Shown: piece by piece, positions 46,141 to 55,784 of the stretch
Position numbering within the stretch: the stretch's first letter is position 1
Layout: each line of letters starts with the position of its first letter
NCBI GenBank assembly: GCA_030278955.1
Contig: JAOANR010000003.1
Coordinates: 50,006,902-50,070,901 of the forward strand
Length of the DNA stretch: 64,000 bases
Source of the DNA: Hygrophila difformis
Taxonomy: Eukaryota; Streptophyta; Magnoliopsida; Lamiales; Acanthaceae
Reading direction: 5' to 3'
The notes under the pieces: generated by a model
What the model saw: the letters and a program-made list of their open reading frames with translations, nothing else
Told to the model about the DNA's origin: nothing
Databases searched by the model: none
Made by a program: the position numbers and the translations under genes

Positions 46141-47659
46141 CTAGTCTATTCGAAATAATCCGTGTCTAGTGTAGATTGTTGTGACGCCATATTTCTTGTT
46201 CTTAGTGGCGGTTAGATTTGAATTTTTGGCTAGCTTTTTGATGAATTCCATGTATTCTTGTTCTATGGAATGAAATTCCTTGTAATCTTGTTTGTTGAAA
46301 TTTCCTTGTAATTTTGGACTCTCGGAACAATTGTTGAATTTGCTTTTGTGCTAGTTTTCGACTTTCCATAATCTAGATTGTGTAAACTTGTATGTTTTAG
46401 CATCTCGATTCAATTGTTGAAAACTTGATTCCACAAAAAGAGTGAGGGCCAAGAGAGGGTAACATTGGGGCGGTTATTGGGAGTTACAAGGGAGGTTGGA
46501 TTGCACATGGGAATTAGTTTGGAGGTTATAGGGTTTATTACAAGTGTTGTCCTAATACTTTGATGTTTCCCCAATTTTAAGACATATAAGAATGTTTCCC
46601 CAATTTTCTTACAAGTAGTTTTGGCATTGTATTTTGTTTCTTGTTACTAGTCATATTCCTTTTGGTGTATTTTTGGCTTGTTGAAATTTTCTCGTTGGGA
46701 TTGTTGAATTTGCTAGTGGCCTAGTAAAAGTGCATTTGTTGAAATCTTTAGCAAAAGGCATTCTCAATATTAGAAAAAGCCGAGAATAAAAAAAAAGTGA
46801 AAAATGGGCGCAAAAAGAAGTATGGCCGAGAAGTAAATAAAAAAAAATATAAGATTGCGGGAGGCCTTAGCTTTTGTTTTTGTTGAGTCTTGATTCTATT
46901 GTTGAATTTTTGGTGTGAGTTGTTTCCTTGATTTTCTCATTTTAGTCAATGCCAAAGGATTGTTGAAATCTAGGGCATTTTTGACACTCACATCATTTTG
47001 CCAAAGGGTTGTTGAAACCTAGGGCAATTTGTTGAAATTCTTGTATTGCAAAAGGGTTGTTGAAACCTAGTGCAAGTGATCTTTTTAGTGATTCAACAAA
47101 GGGTTGTTTGAAACCTAGGTTGTCACTATTTCTCTTCTTTTGGAAATTTTTGTTTCGGTTTTGTTGAGTAGGCCGAGACTTGTTTCGATATTTTTAGGGT
47201 TTTTGTGTGTTGTGAGTTCACTCAAAATTGTTGGGTTGTGTGTAGGAATTTTTGGAGTCGGGATTGTTGAAAGTAGTGGGTTTGTTGGGAATTGTGAGGC
47301 ATTTGTGGAAGATTGTTGAAAACTTTTGTTTCTAAAGTGCTTTAATGTGCATTGTTTGTATGATCTTCTTAACGGCCTTTGATTGAGTCGAGTTAGAGTG
47401 CTTGTTTTCTCATTCTAACGCGTACGTATCTCGAGTTCCAATGTCACCATGATGCTCGACTTTTGAGACTTAGTGTGGCCGAATTGAGCTTCCTTGTAGG
47501 GGATCCCATATTGCTACTTGAGGAGCTTGATGGAGTGATCGAGTGCAACCCGAGTGTACCTACTACACTTGAGGGAGTTCCATTTTCTTTTTAGTTTGTT
47601 GTTTTAGCTAATTTTCTATACATATACTTGTTTTTGGTATTGTTGTTGATTGTAGGATA
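46141..47659 (+). other. 1.5-kb untranslated leader of the gypsy element
   Basis: No open frame. Near 46,957-47,126 four variants of GGGTTGTTGAAACCTAGG recur every 40-60 bp. GTTGAA words are over-represented throughout. A leader may carry packaging or translation signals; this is speculation. Confidence 0.7.
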
Positions 47660-48748
47660 ATGGCTACTTTGGAGGATGTTATTGCTCTATTGAACAAACA
47701 AAAGGAGGACACGGATAGGCGATTCCAAGAGATGGAGGCCGAATCACGAAGGCATGGAACGGCCTTGACTACTCATTTGGAAAGGATGATGGAGAGGAAA
47801 TTGGAGGCCGTGTATGATGAGATTGGAAACCGGGAACTAGATGAGCCGGAACCTCATAGGCCGCGAGCTCAATCAAGGGGGAGCCAATCCACACGTGGTA
47901 GTCCACCACCAAGGAATGGAAACCGGGGACGTGTGCATGAAAGGGGCCATGACCGAGCCCAAGGCCGAGAGCCAAGGCAACCAAGGCGGGTTCCTAGGCA
48001 TGATGATCATGATGGAAGTGAGTCCGAAGATGGTTTTGAGGAAATTGGACGACGAGGCCGAGGACGACACCATGATGATGAGCTTAAAAGTATCAAATTC
48101 CATATTCCAAGCTTCAAAGGCTCAAGTGATCCTCATGAGTTCTTTGAATGGAAAAGCAAAATGGAGATGATGTTCGATTGCCATGACTATTCGGAGTTCA
48201 AAAAGGTGCAAGTGGCGGTAGTAGAGTTCAAGGACTATGCCATTACATGGTGGGAAAAGCACAAAAGGGATCTTCACCGAATGGGAGAAAGACCAATTGA
48301 AACATGGCGGGCCTTGATTAGGGCAATGGAGACAAGATTTGTTCCACCATTCTATTTGGAAGATCAAGAGCTCAAATTGCAATCACTTTATCAAGGGCAA
48401 AGAACGGTGGAGGAATATGCAAAAGAGTTGGAGCTTTTGATGATGAGATGTCAAATGGTGGAAAGGGATAGTGTCACCCGAGCTAGGTTTAAGAAAGGGC
48501 TTCGAAGGGACATATTCGAAGTTGTCAACTTGCAAAGGTTCGAGTCACTTGATGAGATGGTTCACTTTGCTACTAAGGTGGAACATCAAAACAAAGGCAA
48601 AGGACAAAGGGCTTTTCCAAAGCAAGGTTTCAAAAGGAGACCAAATCCACTTCGAAACCGTGGCAAACCTCTACAACAAAGAGGGAGGATCAAACTAAGG
48701 AAAAGGAGCATGTCAAACAAAAAGGGGAGGTTTCTAAACCCAATTTAG
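47660..48748 (+). pseudogene. Gypsy gag, frameshifted before the zinc knuckle
   Basis: It starts at ATG 47660 (MATLEDVIALLNKQKEDTDR). A coiled-coil start is followed by an Arg/Gly-rich linker and a retrotrans_gag core (about residues 150-300: KSIKFHIPSFKGSSDP, FDCHDYSEFKKVQVA, RFVPPFYLEDQELKLQSL). A shift near 48,640 puts the CCHC knuckle (CFKCHQKGHYASNC at 48,769) into the pol frame, and this frame ends at 48,748. In related elements gag and pol form one polyprotein, so the shift is a defect rather than a programmed site, though I cannot exclude the latter. Confidence 0.87.
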
Positions 48749-48768
48749 ATAAGCTCAAAAATGTTACA

Positions 48769-51700
48769 TGTTTTAAGTGTCATCAAAAGGGACACTATGC
48801 TTCAAATTGTACTTCAAAGAAAACTTTAATTTAGCATGAAGATGGTGTTTATGAGTATATTGATGATGATCTTGTAGGTGACACAAGTTCAAGTGAGGAG
48901 GAGAATGAAAAGGGCAAGGCGGTGCTTGAACAAGAAGGAGACGATAGTGAAGCATCTTCTTCCTCATTGGTGGCCATGAGGATGCTCGGCCACATACCTA
49001 AAGAGGACAAAGAGCATGACCGAGTGAAGGAACAAAGGAACAACCTTTTCCATTGTAGATGCAAGATACTTGGGAGAAACGTGTCGGTCATTGTGGACAA
49101 TGGGAGTTGCACAAATGTGGTCTCTACCTACACCGTGAAGAAGCTTGCATTACCTACTACAAAGCATCCTTCTCCATATAAGCTTCAATGGATGAACGAT
49201 TGTGGAGAGCAAAAAGTGTCACTTCAAGCAATGGTCCCGATTGAATTGGGAGTCTACAAAGAGGAAGTGCTTTGTGATGTCACTCCTATGAGTGCATGTC
49301 ACATACTACTTGGAAGGCCTTGGCAATCCGACAAGGCCATCCAATATAATGGTCTTTTGAATACTATAACTTTTCATCATGATAACACTAAGATTGTGAT
49401 ATCTTCTTTGTCTTTGAAGGAAGTTCACAAGGACCAAGTCAACTTGAAGAAGAGGATGAAAGATGAAGAGTATGGAAACAAGAAGACTTCCAAGGGTGAA
49501 AAGAAGAAAGGAAGTCATGAAGGAGAAGGCACTTCTAGCATTTTGATATCTTACAAAGATTGTAAAAGGGAGTTGATTGATGATTCTACTAGTCATTGTT
49601 CGGTTTTGGTTTGTAAGGATTCTTTTGAAGATGAAATGAACACTAAGACCGTTTTCCCTTACTTTTTTTCTAGAATGCTTGATGAGTACAAAGATGTCTA
49701 TCCCGAGGAGCTACCCGAGGGACTACCACCAATTAGGGGGATTGAACATCGAATGGACTTCATTCCGGGGTCATCTATTCCTAATAGAGCGGCATACAAG
49801 TGTAATCCGGAAGAAGGAAAGGAGATTCAAAGACAAGTGCAAGAGCTACTTGACAAAGGATGGGTGAGGGAAAGCTTGTCACCATGTGCCGTGCCCGTGA
49901 TATTGGTGCCAAAGAAGGATGGTACTTGGCGCATGTGCGTGGATTGTAGGGCGGTGAATGCTATTACCATCAAGTATAGACATCCAATTCCAAGGTTGGA
50001 TGAGATGTTGGACGAGTTGCATGGAGCACAAGTGTTCTCAAAGATTGATTTGAGGAGTGGCTATCACCAAATAAGGATGCAACCGGGAGATGAGTGGAAG
50101 ACCGCTTTCAAGACCAAGATGGGTTTGTATGAGTGGTTGGTTATGCCATTCGGGGTAACCAATGCACCATCTACTTTTATGAGATTAATGAATCATGTGC
50201 TTAGAGCTTTTATTGGTCATTTTGTTGTGGTTTACTTTGATTATATCTTAGTATATAGTAAGAGTGAGGATGAGCATGTGGAGCATGTTAGGAAGGTCTT
50301 GGAAAAGCTTAGAGAGGAAAAATTATATGCTAACTATAAGAAGTGTGTTTTTCATACTAATAGTGTTGTGTTTTTAGGTTATGTGGTTAGCAATGAAGGC
50401 CTCAAGGTGGATGATTCCAAGATCAAGGCCATTCAAGAATGGACACCTCCTACTAACATTGGAGAAATTAAAAGCTTTTTAGGCTTATGTGGATTCTTTA
50501 GGAGATTTGTAGCTAATTTTAGTATTATTGCTTCTCCTTTGACAGGGCTATTGAAGAAAGGAGTACCATTCAAGTGGGGCAAAGATCAAAGTGAAGCATT
50601 TGAAACACTCAAGTCGAAGTTTACACAAGCACCGGTGTTGGCACTACCTAACTTCGACAAGACTTTTGAGTTGGAATGTGATGCCTCGGGAAAAGGCATG
50701 GGAGCGGTATTACTACAAGAGGCAAAGGAGTTTGTGATTCATACCGATCATGAGACATTGAAGCACTTGAGGAGTCAACAAAAGCTCAATAGGAGGCATG
50801 CCGGATGGATATCCTTCATAGAGACATTTCCCTACATCATCAAATACAAGAAGGGAAAAGACAATATTGTGGCCGACGCTTTGTCTAGGCGTGTTGCTTT
50901 AGTTGCTTTTGCCTCTACCCACTTGTTAGGGTTTGAGCATATTAAAACCATGTATCCGGACGATAAGGACTTTGGTGAACTTTATGCGTTGTGCCATAAG
51001 CATGGCCATGATAGGTTTTATAGGCTTGATGATTTCTTATATTTTGAAGATAAATTGTGCATACCATCTTGTTCTACTAGGGAATTGCTCATCAAAGAGG
51101 TGCATGGAGGAGATATGATGGGACACTTTGGAGTGCATGCGACCATGGAGGTTTTGGGCAAGAGATTTTATTGGCCGGGAATGCGGAAGCAGGTATCCGA
51201 ATTTATTGCTAAGTGTGTCACTTGTTTGAAAGCTAAATCTACTTCTAAGCCTCATGGATTATATATGCCTTTGCCTATACCTAGTGTTCCTTGGATTGAT
51301 TTGAGCATGGATTTTATATTATGATTGCCTAGAACTACTAGAGCTAAGGATTCTATATTTGTTGTAGTAGATAGGTTTTCTAAGATGGCTCACTTTATAC
51401 CATGTGCTAAGACTAATGATGCTCATCACATAGCTAAGTTGTTCTTTAAGGAGATTGTTAGATTGCATGGAGTTCCTAAGACTATTGTTTCCGATAGAGA
51501 TACTAAGTTCATTAGTTACTTTTGGAAATCATTGTGGCATGAGATAGGAACTAAGTTGTTGTTTTCTACTTCTTATCACCCTCAAACTGATGGTCAAACT
51601 GAATCTGTGAATAGGGTTTTAGGAAACTTGCTTAGAATAATTGTGAGTAGTAATAGCAAAAGTTGGGATGAATGTTTACCATATATTGAGTTTGCTTATA

Positions 51701-52386
51701 ATCGACATGTGCATTCTGCTACTCATATGTCTCCATTTGAAGTGGTTTATGGACTTAACCCCCTTACCCCCACTGACTTATTGCCATTGCCTAGCAATGA
51801 GCATTTGAATCCTAATGGCAGGGATAGGGCAAAAAGGATCAAGGAGATGCACAAGCAAGTCAAGGAAAGTTTGGAGAAAGCAACCCAAACTTATGCAAAG
51901 TATGCCAACAAGGGGCGCAAGGCCGTGGTCCTACAACCCGAGGATTGGGTTTGGGTCCACATGAGGAAAGAAAGGTTTCCGGCCCAAAGAAAGGATAAGT
52001 TGTCTCCAAGGGGAGATGGGCCATTTCGAGTGCTTGAGCGTATTAATGATAATGCATATAAGTTGGAATTACCGGGAGAGTATGGTATTAATGCTTCTTT
52101 TAACATTGCAGATCTTACCTTGTATGATCGAGGAGATGAGGACCAAGATCGGTTGAAGTCTCAACCTTTTCAAGGGGGAGAGAGTGACAAGGATGTCCAA
52201 AGTCAACTCCGACTTCCTAGTGGACCGTTGACTAGACAAAGGAAGAAGAAGTATCAAGAGGAGGTCCAAAAGGCAATTGCAAGGGAAGAAGAAGCTAAGG
52301 AGGACTCGAGCTCGATTTCAACAATCAACGTGCCAGAATTCAACAAACTCGGGATCAACACTATGATCACGTGGGAAGAAGGATGA
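48769..52386 (+). pseudogene. Gypsy pol: PR, RT (YFDY), deleted RNase H, integrase, reading into the LTR
   Basis: One frame from the knuckle at 48,769 to a stop at 52384-52386, which is 200 bp inside the 3' LTR. Stops interrupt it at 48832-48834 (TAG) and 51322-51324 (TGA, within integrase after [10 protein letters not shown]). Protease: [28 protein letters not shown], then [11 protein letters not shown], where the second catalytic aspartate of YxDD is Tyr (codon TAT at 50242-50244). RNase [17 protein letters not shown] jumps straight to [14 protein letters not shown] at about 50,725, so roughly 40 residues normally present, including the conserved glutamate, are missing. Integrase: HFGVHATME with CVTCLKAK (HHCC) and VDRFSKMAHF, SDRDTKF, TDGQTESVNR. 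No typical chromodomain. Confidence 0.9.
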
Positions 52387-53245
52387 TAGGGTTTGGATCG
52401 AGAAAGAGGGCATTTGGAGCTCAAGAGATGAAGAAACAAGCTTAAGGGACAAAAGAGACAAGACTTGGACATGTTCACCATGTTTTTTATTACATGTCCA
52501 AATTTAATCTAGTTTGGGATTGTAACTTGTTTTTCCTATAGAACTTGATCTCAACAAGACATATGTGTTGAGACAAGTCAATACTAGGTTGACTAGGTTT
52601 GTCCTAGGATAGGATGTTGGGAGTTAGTCTTGTCCAAATAGAAGTTAGGCTTGTTGGGAGTTAATGGGGATGGGAGTTAGAGTAAAGGCCTTGTTTGGCC
52701 AAGCAATATTGATTTTTAGGAGAGGAGAAGTCGGCCATGAGGGCTTATAAATAAGACCCTCCCCCTCACTTGTACACTTTAGCTTTTGAATGAAATTAGA
52801 AATCATTTTGTTGAGAGTAGAGAGGATCTCTTTTCTCTTGTTTTCCCTTTGAGAGTGGATAGAACTTTCAAAGAGTGTACACTTTCCAACTCCTCCCATA
52901 GCCGACGGCCAACCACCCTTCCACCACCACCTTGGCCGAGGCATCTTGTGAGAAGTATGGCAAATCGGTTCCTCAAGTTAGCTTGTTGGGGTCGTGACGC
53001 GGGGATTGCTTGAAGGAGGCACCACGACGTCGATCTTGGAGAGCATCCATGGAGGCAAATGGTTCGAACTAGGAGGGTCCGGGTCTCTTTGCTTCTTGAA
53101 GATGTGGCCGAGAGCACATCCTTCATCTTCACCAAGTATTTTGTTCTTCTTTTGATCTTTTGTAGTTTTTGTTAGTTTTGATCGAATTCTCTTCTTCCCC
53201 CTCTCTTTGATCTTCATTTCGGATAGACACTTGAGATCCATGGCA
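52185..53245 (+). repeat. 3' LTR of the gypsy element
   Basis: 1,061 bp from TGACAAGGATG to ATCCATGGCA, preceded by a purine tract. TATAAATA at 52745-52752 is the counterpart of the 5' LTR promoter. The first 200 bp encode the C-terminus of pol. Confidence 0.93.
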
Positions 53246-53250
53246 ATAGT

Positions 53251-53903
53251 TGTTGGAACCAGACACTCTCCAAGTTCTGATATAGGTTACTTCACCTATT
53301 TCAACTCCCCAAAGCTCCTGCCTTGAGTTTCCCTTGAAGCAGTCCGTGAATCACTTCTCCCGAACAAGATGATTTAGATCAGTGTAAGCTTATCTCCTTA
53401 AAAGCCTTTGGACGTTCTCCTCAAGTAGTTTAACAACTTGCAATCAATGAAGGAGGAAGTCCAAGGCTTGTCGATTTAGCAGCAAGAGATAGAATCAAAG
53501 AACAGGGGGCTGCAAATCGAATGGGGCTTCTCACAAAGTAATTCCGAAAGCTTAGAGAGAATTCAGAGTAATTCCAGAGATTGTGAGAGTGAGAAGTCAG
53601 CTTCCATTCCTCTGAAATCTCTTTTATCCAAGAAGCCGCAATTCTGGAACGGTCACCTGCAACTAGCCGTTGGATCCTGAAATGTCCGTTACACACAACG
53701 TTCAAACTCTAATTCACTAATCTGAGGGAGAGTTCCTGCAAAATAAACATTAGAGAATAATCTCCCCAGATTAGGAAAAGAGTCATTGAGCTGGAGCAAG
53801 TCTTTCAAAATATTCCACGTCACACAGAAGACTGCCGCTCAGGAGGTTCATCCAAGGAGTTCGATCATCGACTTTGAACTTCCAACAAAACCTTGACTCA
53901 ACA
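53251..53903 (-). repeat. 5' LTR of the Sirevirus-like element, outer segment
   Basis: 653 bp that continue the LTR from 42,568 (TGTTGGAACCAGACACTCTC... to TTGACTCAACA). Followed by the target duplication CATAC at 53904-53908. Confidence 0.93.
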
Positions 53904-53908
53904 CATAC

Positions 53909-54970
53909 ACGCCTACCAGTGTAACTGAGATGAATTTATGTATACAAATCCAAAGAAGACCAATTGGCGTTTAACGAAACAGATGCCAACGACCACAGAT
54001 TCAATTTTATATGCTTATCCCAAACAAAATCTGAGTTTGAAATGGTAGTAAGCGAAGAAAAGCAAGGCATTGGAGGCAACAGACAAATACACGACTGAAG
54101 CACAACTGGGATTTTAAATATTAACCACATATTAGTGAAGAGGAAAACGAGATAAGGAACATGCCCAAGCAAAGATTAAATTTTTGAAGAAAGGACGACA
54201 TTGATACAGATGCAACTTTTCAACATAACTGGTGCAAAATTAGGGTGTGAACAGAAAGCAAACAAGAGCAGATCAGAGTGAAGACGACAGAGACCAGAGT
54301 TTCCAAATGTTTTTACATAAACAGTTAGAGCAAAAATCAGGGTTTGGGCAAACTGAGTAAACTGAAAGTGAACAAAGAAACGGCATACATTTACTGAAGC
54401 AATTGTGGAATTAACAAGATAGCCAAGAAAAGAGACAGACAAAATAAAACCGATGAGTGGAATAGAGAATTAACTTACTGTGTTGGATAATTGCTAGCAG
54501 TGCCGGGAGATAGGGAAACCACGAAAGCTTTAAGAAGAGCTTCAAGAACTGACAATGAAATAAATTAATATGTAGTACAAGAACTTTGTGATTGGGGATG
54601 AGACTCTGTGAAAGAATCCATAATTACCAGGCTTCTGGAAGGGATCTTGTGAATGGGCAGTTCGCTGGAAGATGAAGGATAATGAAGAGTTGCTGAATGC
54701 AAAATTAAGCAGAAAGATGAAGGATTATGATGTATATAGTGCTAGGAATGTCAACGGCAACAAATTGAGGGAGGGTAGTGGGGTTGATTTGGTAGCTAGA
54801 TTTTAGGGAAAAGGTTAACTGTTGAAGGAGTCTGACCAAAAGCTCAATTGAATTTGAATTTACTTATTACTAATAATAGGCTCACCAAAAGATAATGCAT
54901 TCTCCCGAACTCCCATAGCTTAATTTAGTAAAAGAAAAATACTAATTAAATAATTAGATTAAATATATAT
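53909..54970 (-). mobile_element. Probable continuation of the antisense gypsy-type LTR
   Basis: It lies across the Sirevirus-like element from the LTR fragment at 31,608. The reverse strand has an LTR-like layout: an AT-rich start, ACTATATACATC near 54,735 as a TATA region, then a leader-like CT-rich stretch. Its outer end appears cut at 54,970 by the next element. No protein-coding frame. The link to 31,608-32,740 is inferred from the shared insertion site, not from a second copy. Confidence 0.4.
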
Positions 54971-55718
54971 TGTAAACACGTGAAATTTATTCGCCACTAA
55001 AAATGCGACACGTGTAAATTTAAATATTAATTTAATTATTTTCTAGGCATTTTAAATAAATTAAATGCTTGAAATAATTATTAATATTTATTGGGCTATT
55101 TGGATCAATAACCCAAATAGACCCATGCTGGGCCAATGTGGACAAGTCCAAAATGAAAGACCCACAAGCCCCATGGCCAATGGACACTTGAAGCTGGCCA
55201 GCCCATTAAAATTAATCGATGTGGATAAGCCCAAATGAAAGATCCACAAGATTATGATCCAATGGACAATTGAAGCAGGCCAGTCCATGGAAATAAGTCA
55301 ATGTGAACAAGCCCAGATGAAAGGCCCACATGGTCAATGACCCGATAAAAACGTGGATTGGACCAACCCATCGATTGGTCCATCATCCACAAACCCTAGG
55401 GTTTTCCCTCTATAAATTGAGGCACCCTGTCACACTTCCAGACACATCTTCATACCCTAGTCACCCTCAAGTCTCAAGCACTTGAGATCCTTCAGCAACA
55501 AAACGCTGTAGAAATGCCGAGAAGCCGGAGAAGAAGCATAAAAGCATCTCGACGTCTTCAAAGTTGGAGGAATCAAAGGAGTACCAGAAGTCGAACCCAT
55601 ATAGTTTGATTTTCTACATGTTCTTTGATATTTAAATTTCTCTGTTATTGTAGACATTTCTTGTGAAATTAACAAAATTATTTTGCAGTTTCTGTCTACG
55701 CATTTTTTTGCACCTACA
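54971..55718 (+). repeat. 5' LTR of the Tat-type element
   Basis: About 748 bp. CTATAAATTGAGGC near 55,411 is a TATA-like promoter. The R/U5 part runs to CACCTACA just before the primer-binding site. Boundaries rest on TG/CA ends and the binding site because the partner LTR is not in the window. Confidence 0.65.
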
Positions 55719-55784
55719 GATTTTGGCACGCCCAGTGGGACACTTCTGCCTTTCATCTCCTCCAGACGTCGTCAACAAAATCCA

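Larger units (their letters stand above)
42569..53245 (+). mobile_element. Ty3/gypsy (chromovirus-type) element nested in the copia LTR
   Basis: The target duplication is ATAGT at 42564-42568 and 53246-53250. The 5' LTR is 42569-46120; subtracting the hAT insert and one 8-bp duplication leaves 1,061 bp. The 3' LTR at 52185-53245 is also 1,061 bp. I count about 12 differences (about 1.1%). A primer-binding site TGGTATCAAAGC (tRNA-Met-like, one mismatch) lies at 46129-46140, and a purine tract AAGGGGGAGAGAG precedes the 3' LTR. Gag and pol follow the gypsy order PR-RT-RH-INT. The pol frame runs into the 3' LTR, as in CRM-like chromoviruses; the exact lineage is uncertain. Confidence 0.94.
32741..53903 (-). 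mobile_element. Sirevirus-like Ty1/copia element, minus strand, interrupted by nested insertions
   Basis: The target duplication is CATAC at 32736-32740 and 53904-53908. The left (3') LTR is 32741-33688, 948 bp. The right (5') LTR is 42274-42568 plus 53251-53903, also exactly 948 bp once the gypsy insert and one of its duplications are removed. The primer-binding site complement GCTCTGATACCA lies at 42260-42271. Without the nest the element is about 10.5 kb. Gag, pol and an extra frame downstream of pol read leftward. Long gag with coiled coil, an extra ORF and several polypurine tracts fit the SIRE/Maximus lineage. LTRs differ at roughly 22 of 948 positions by eye (about 2.3%). Confidence 0.92.
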
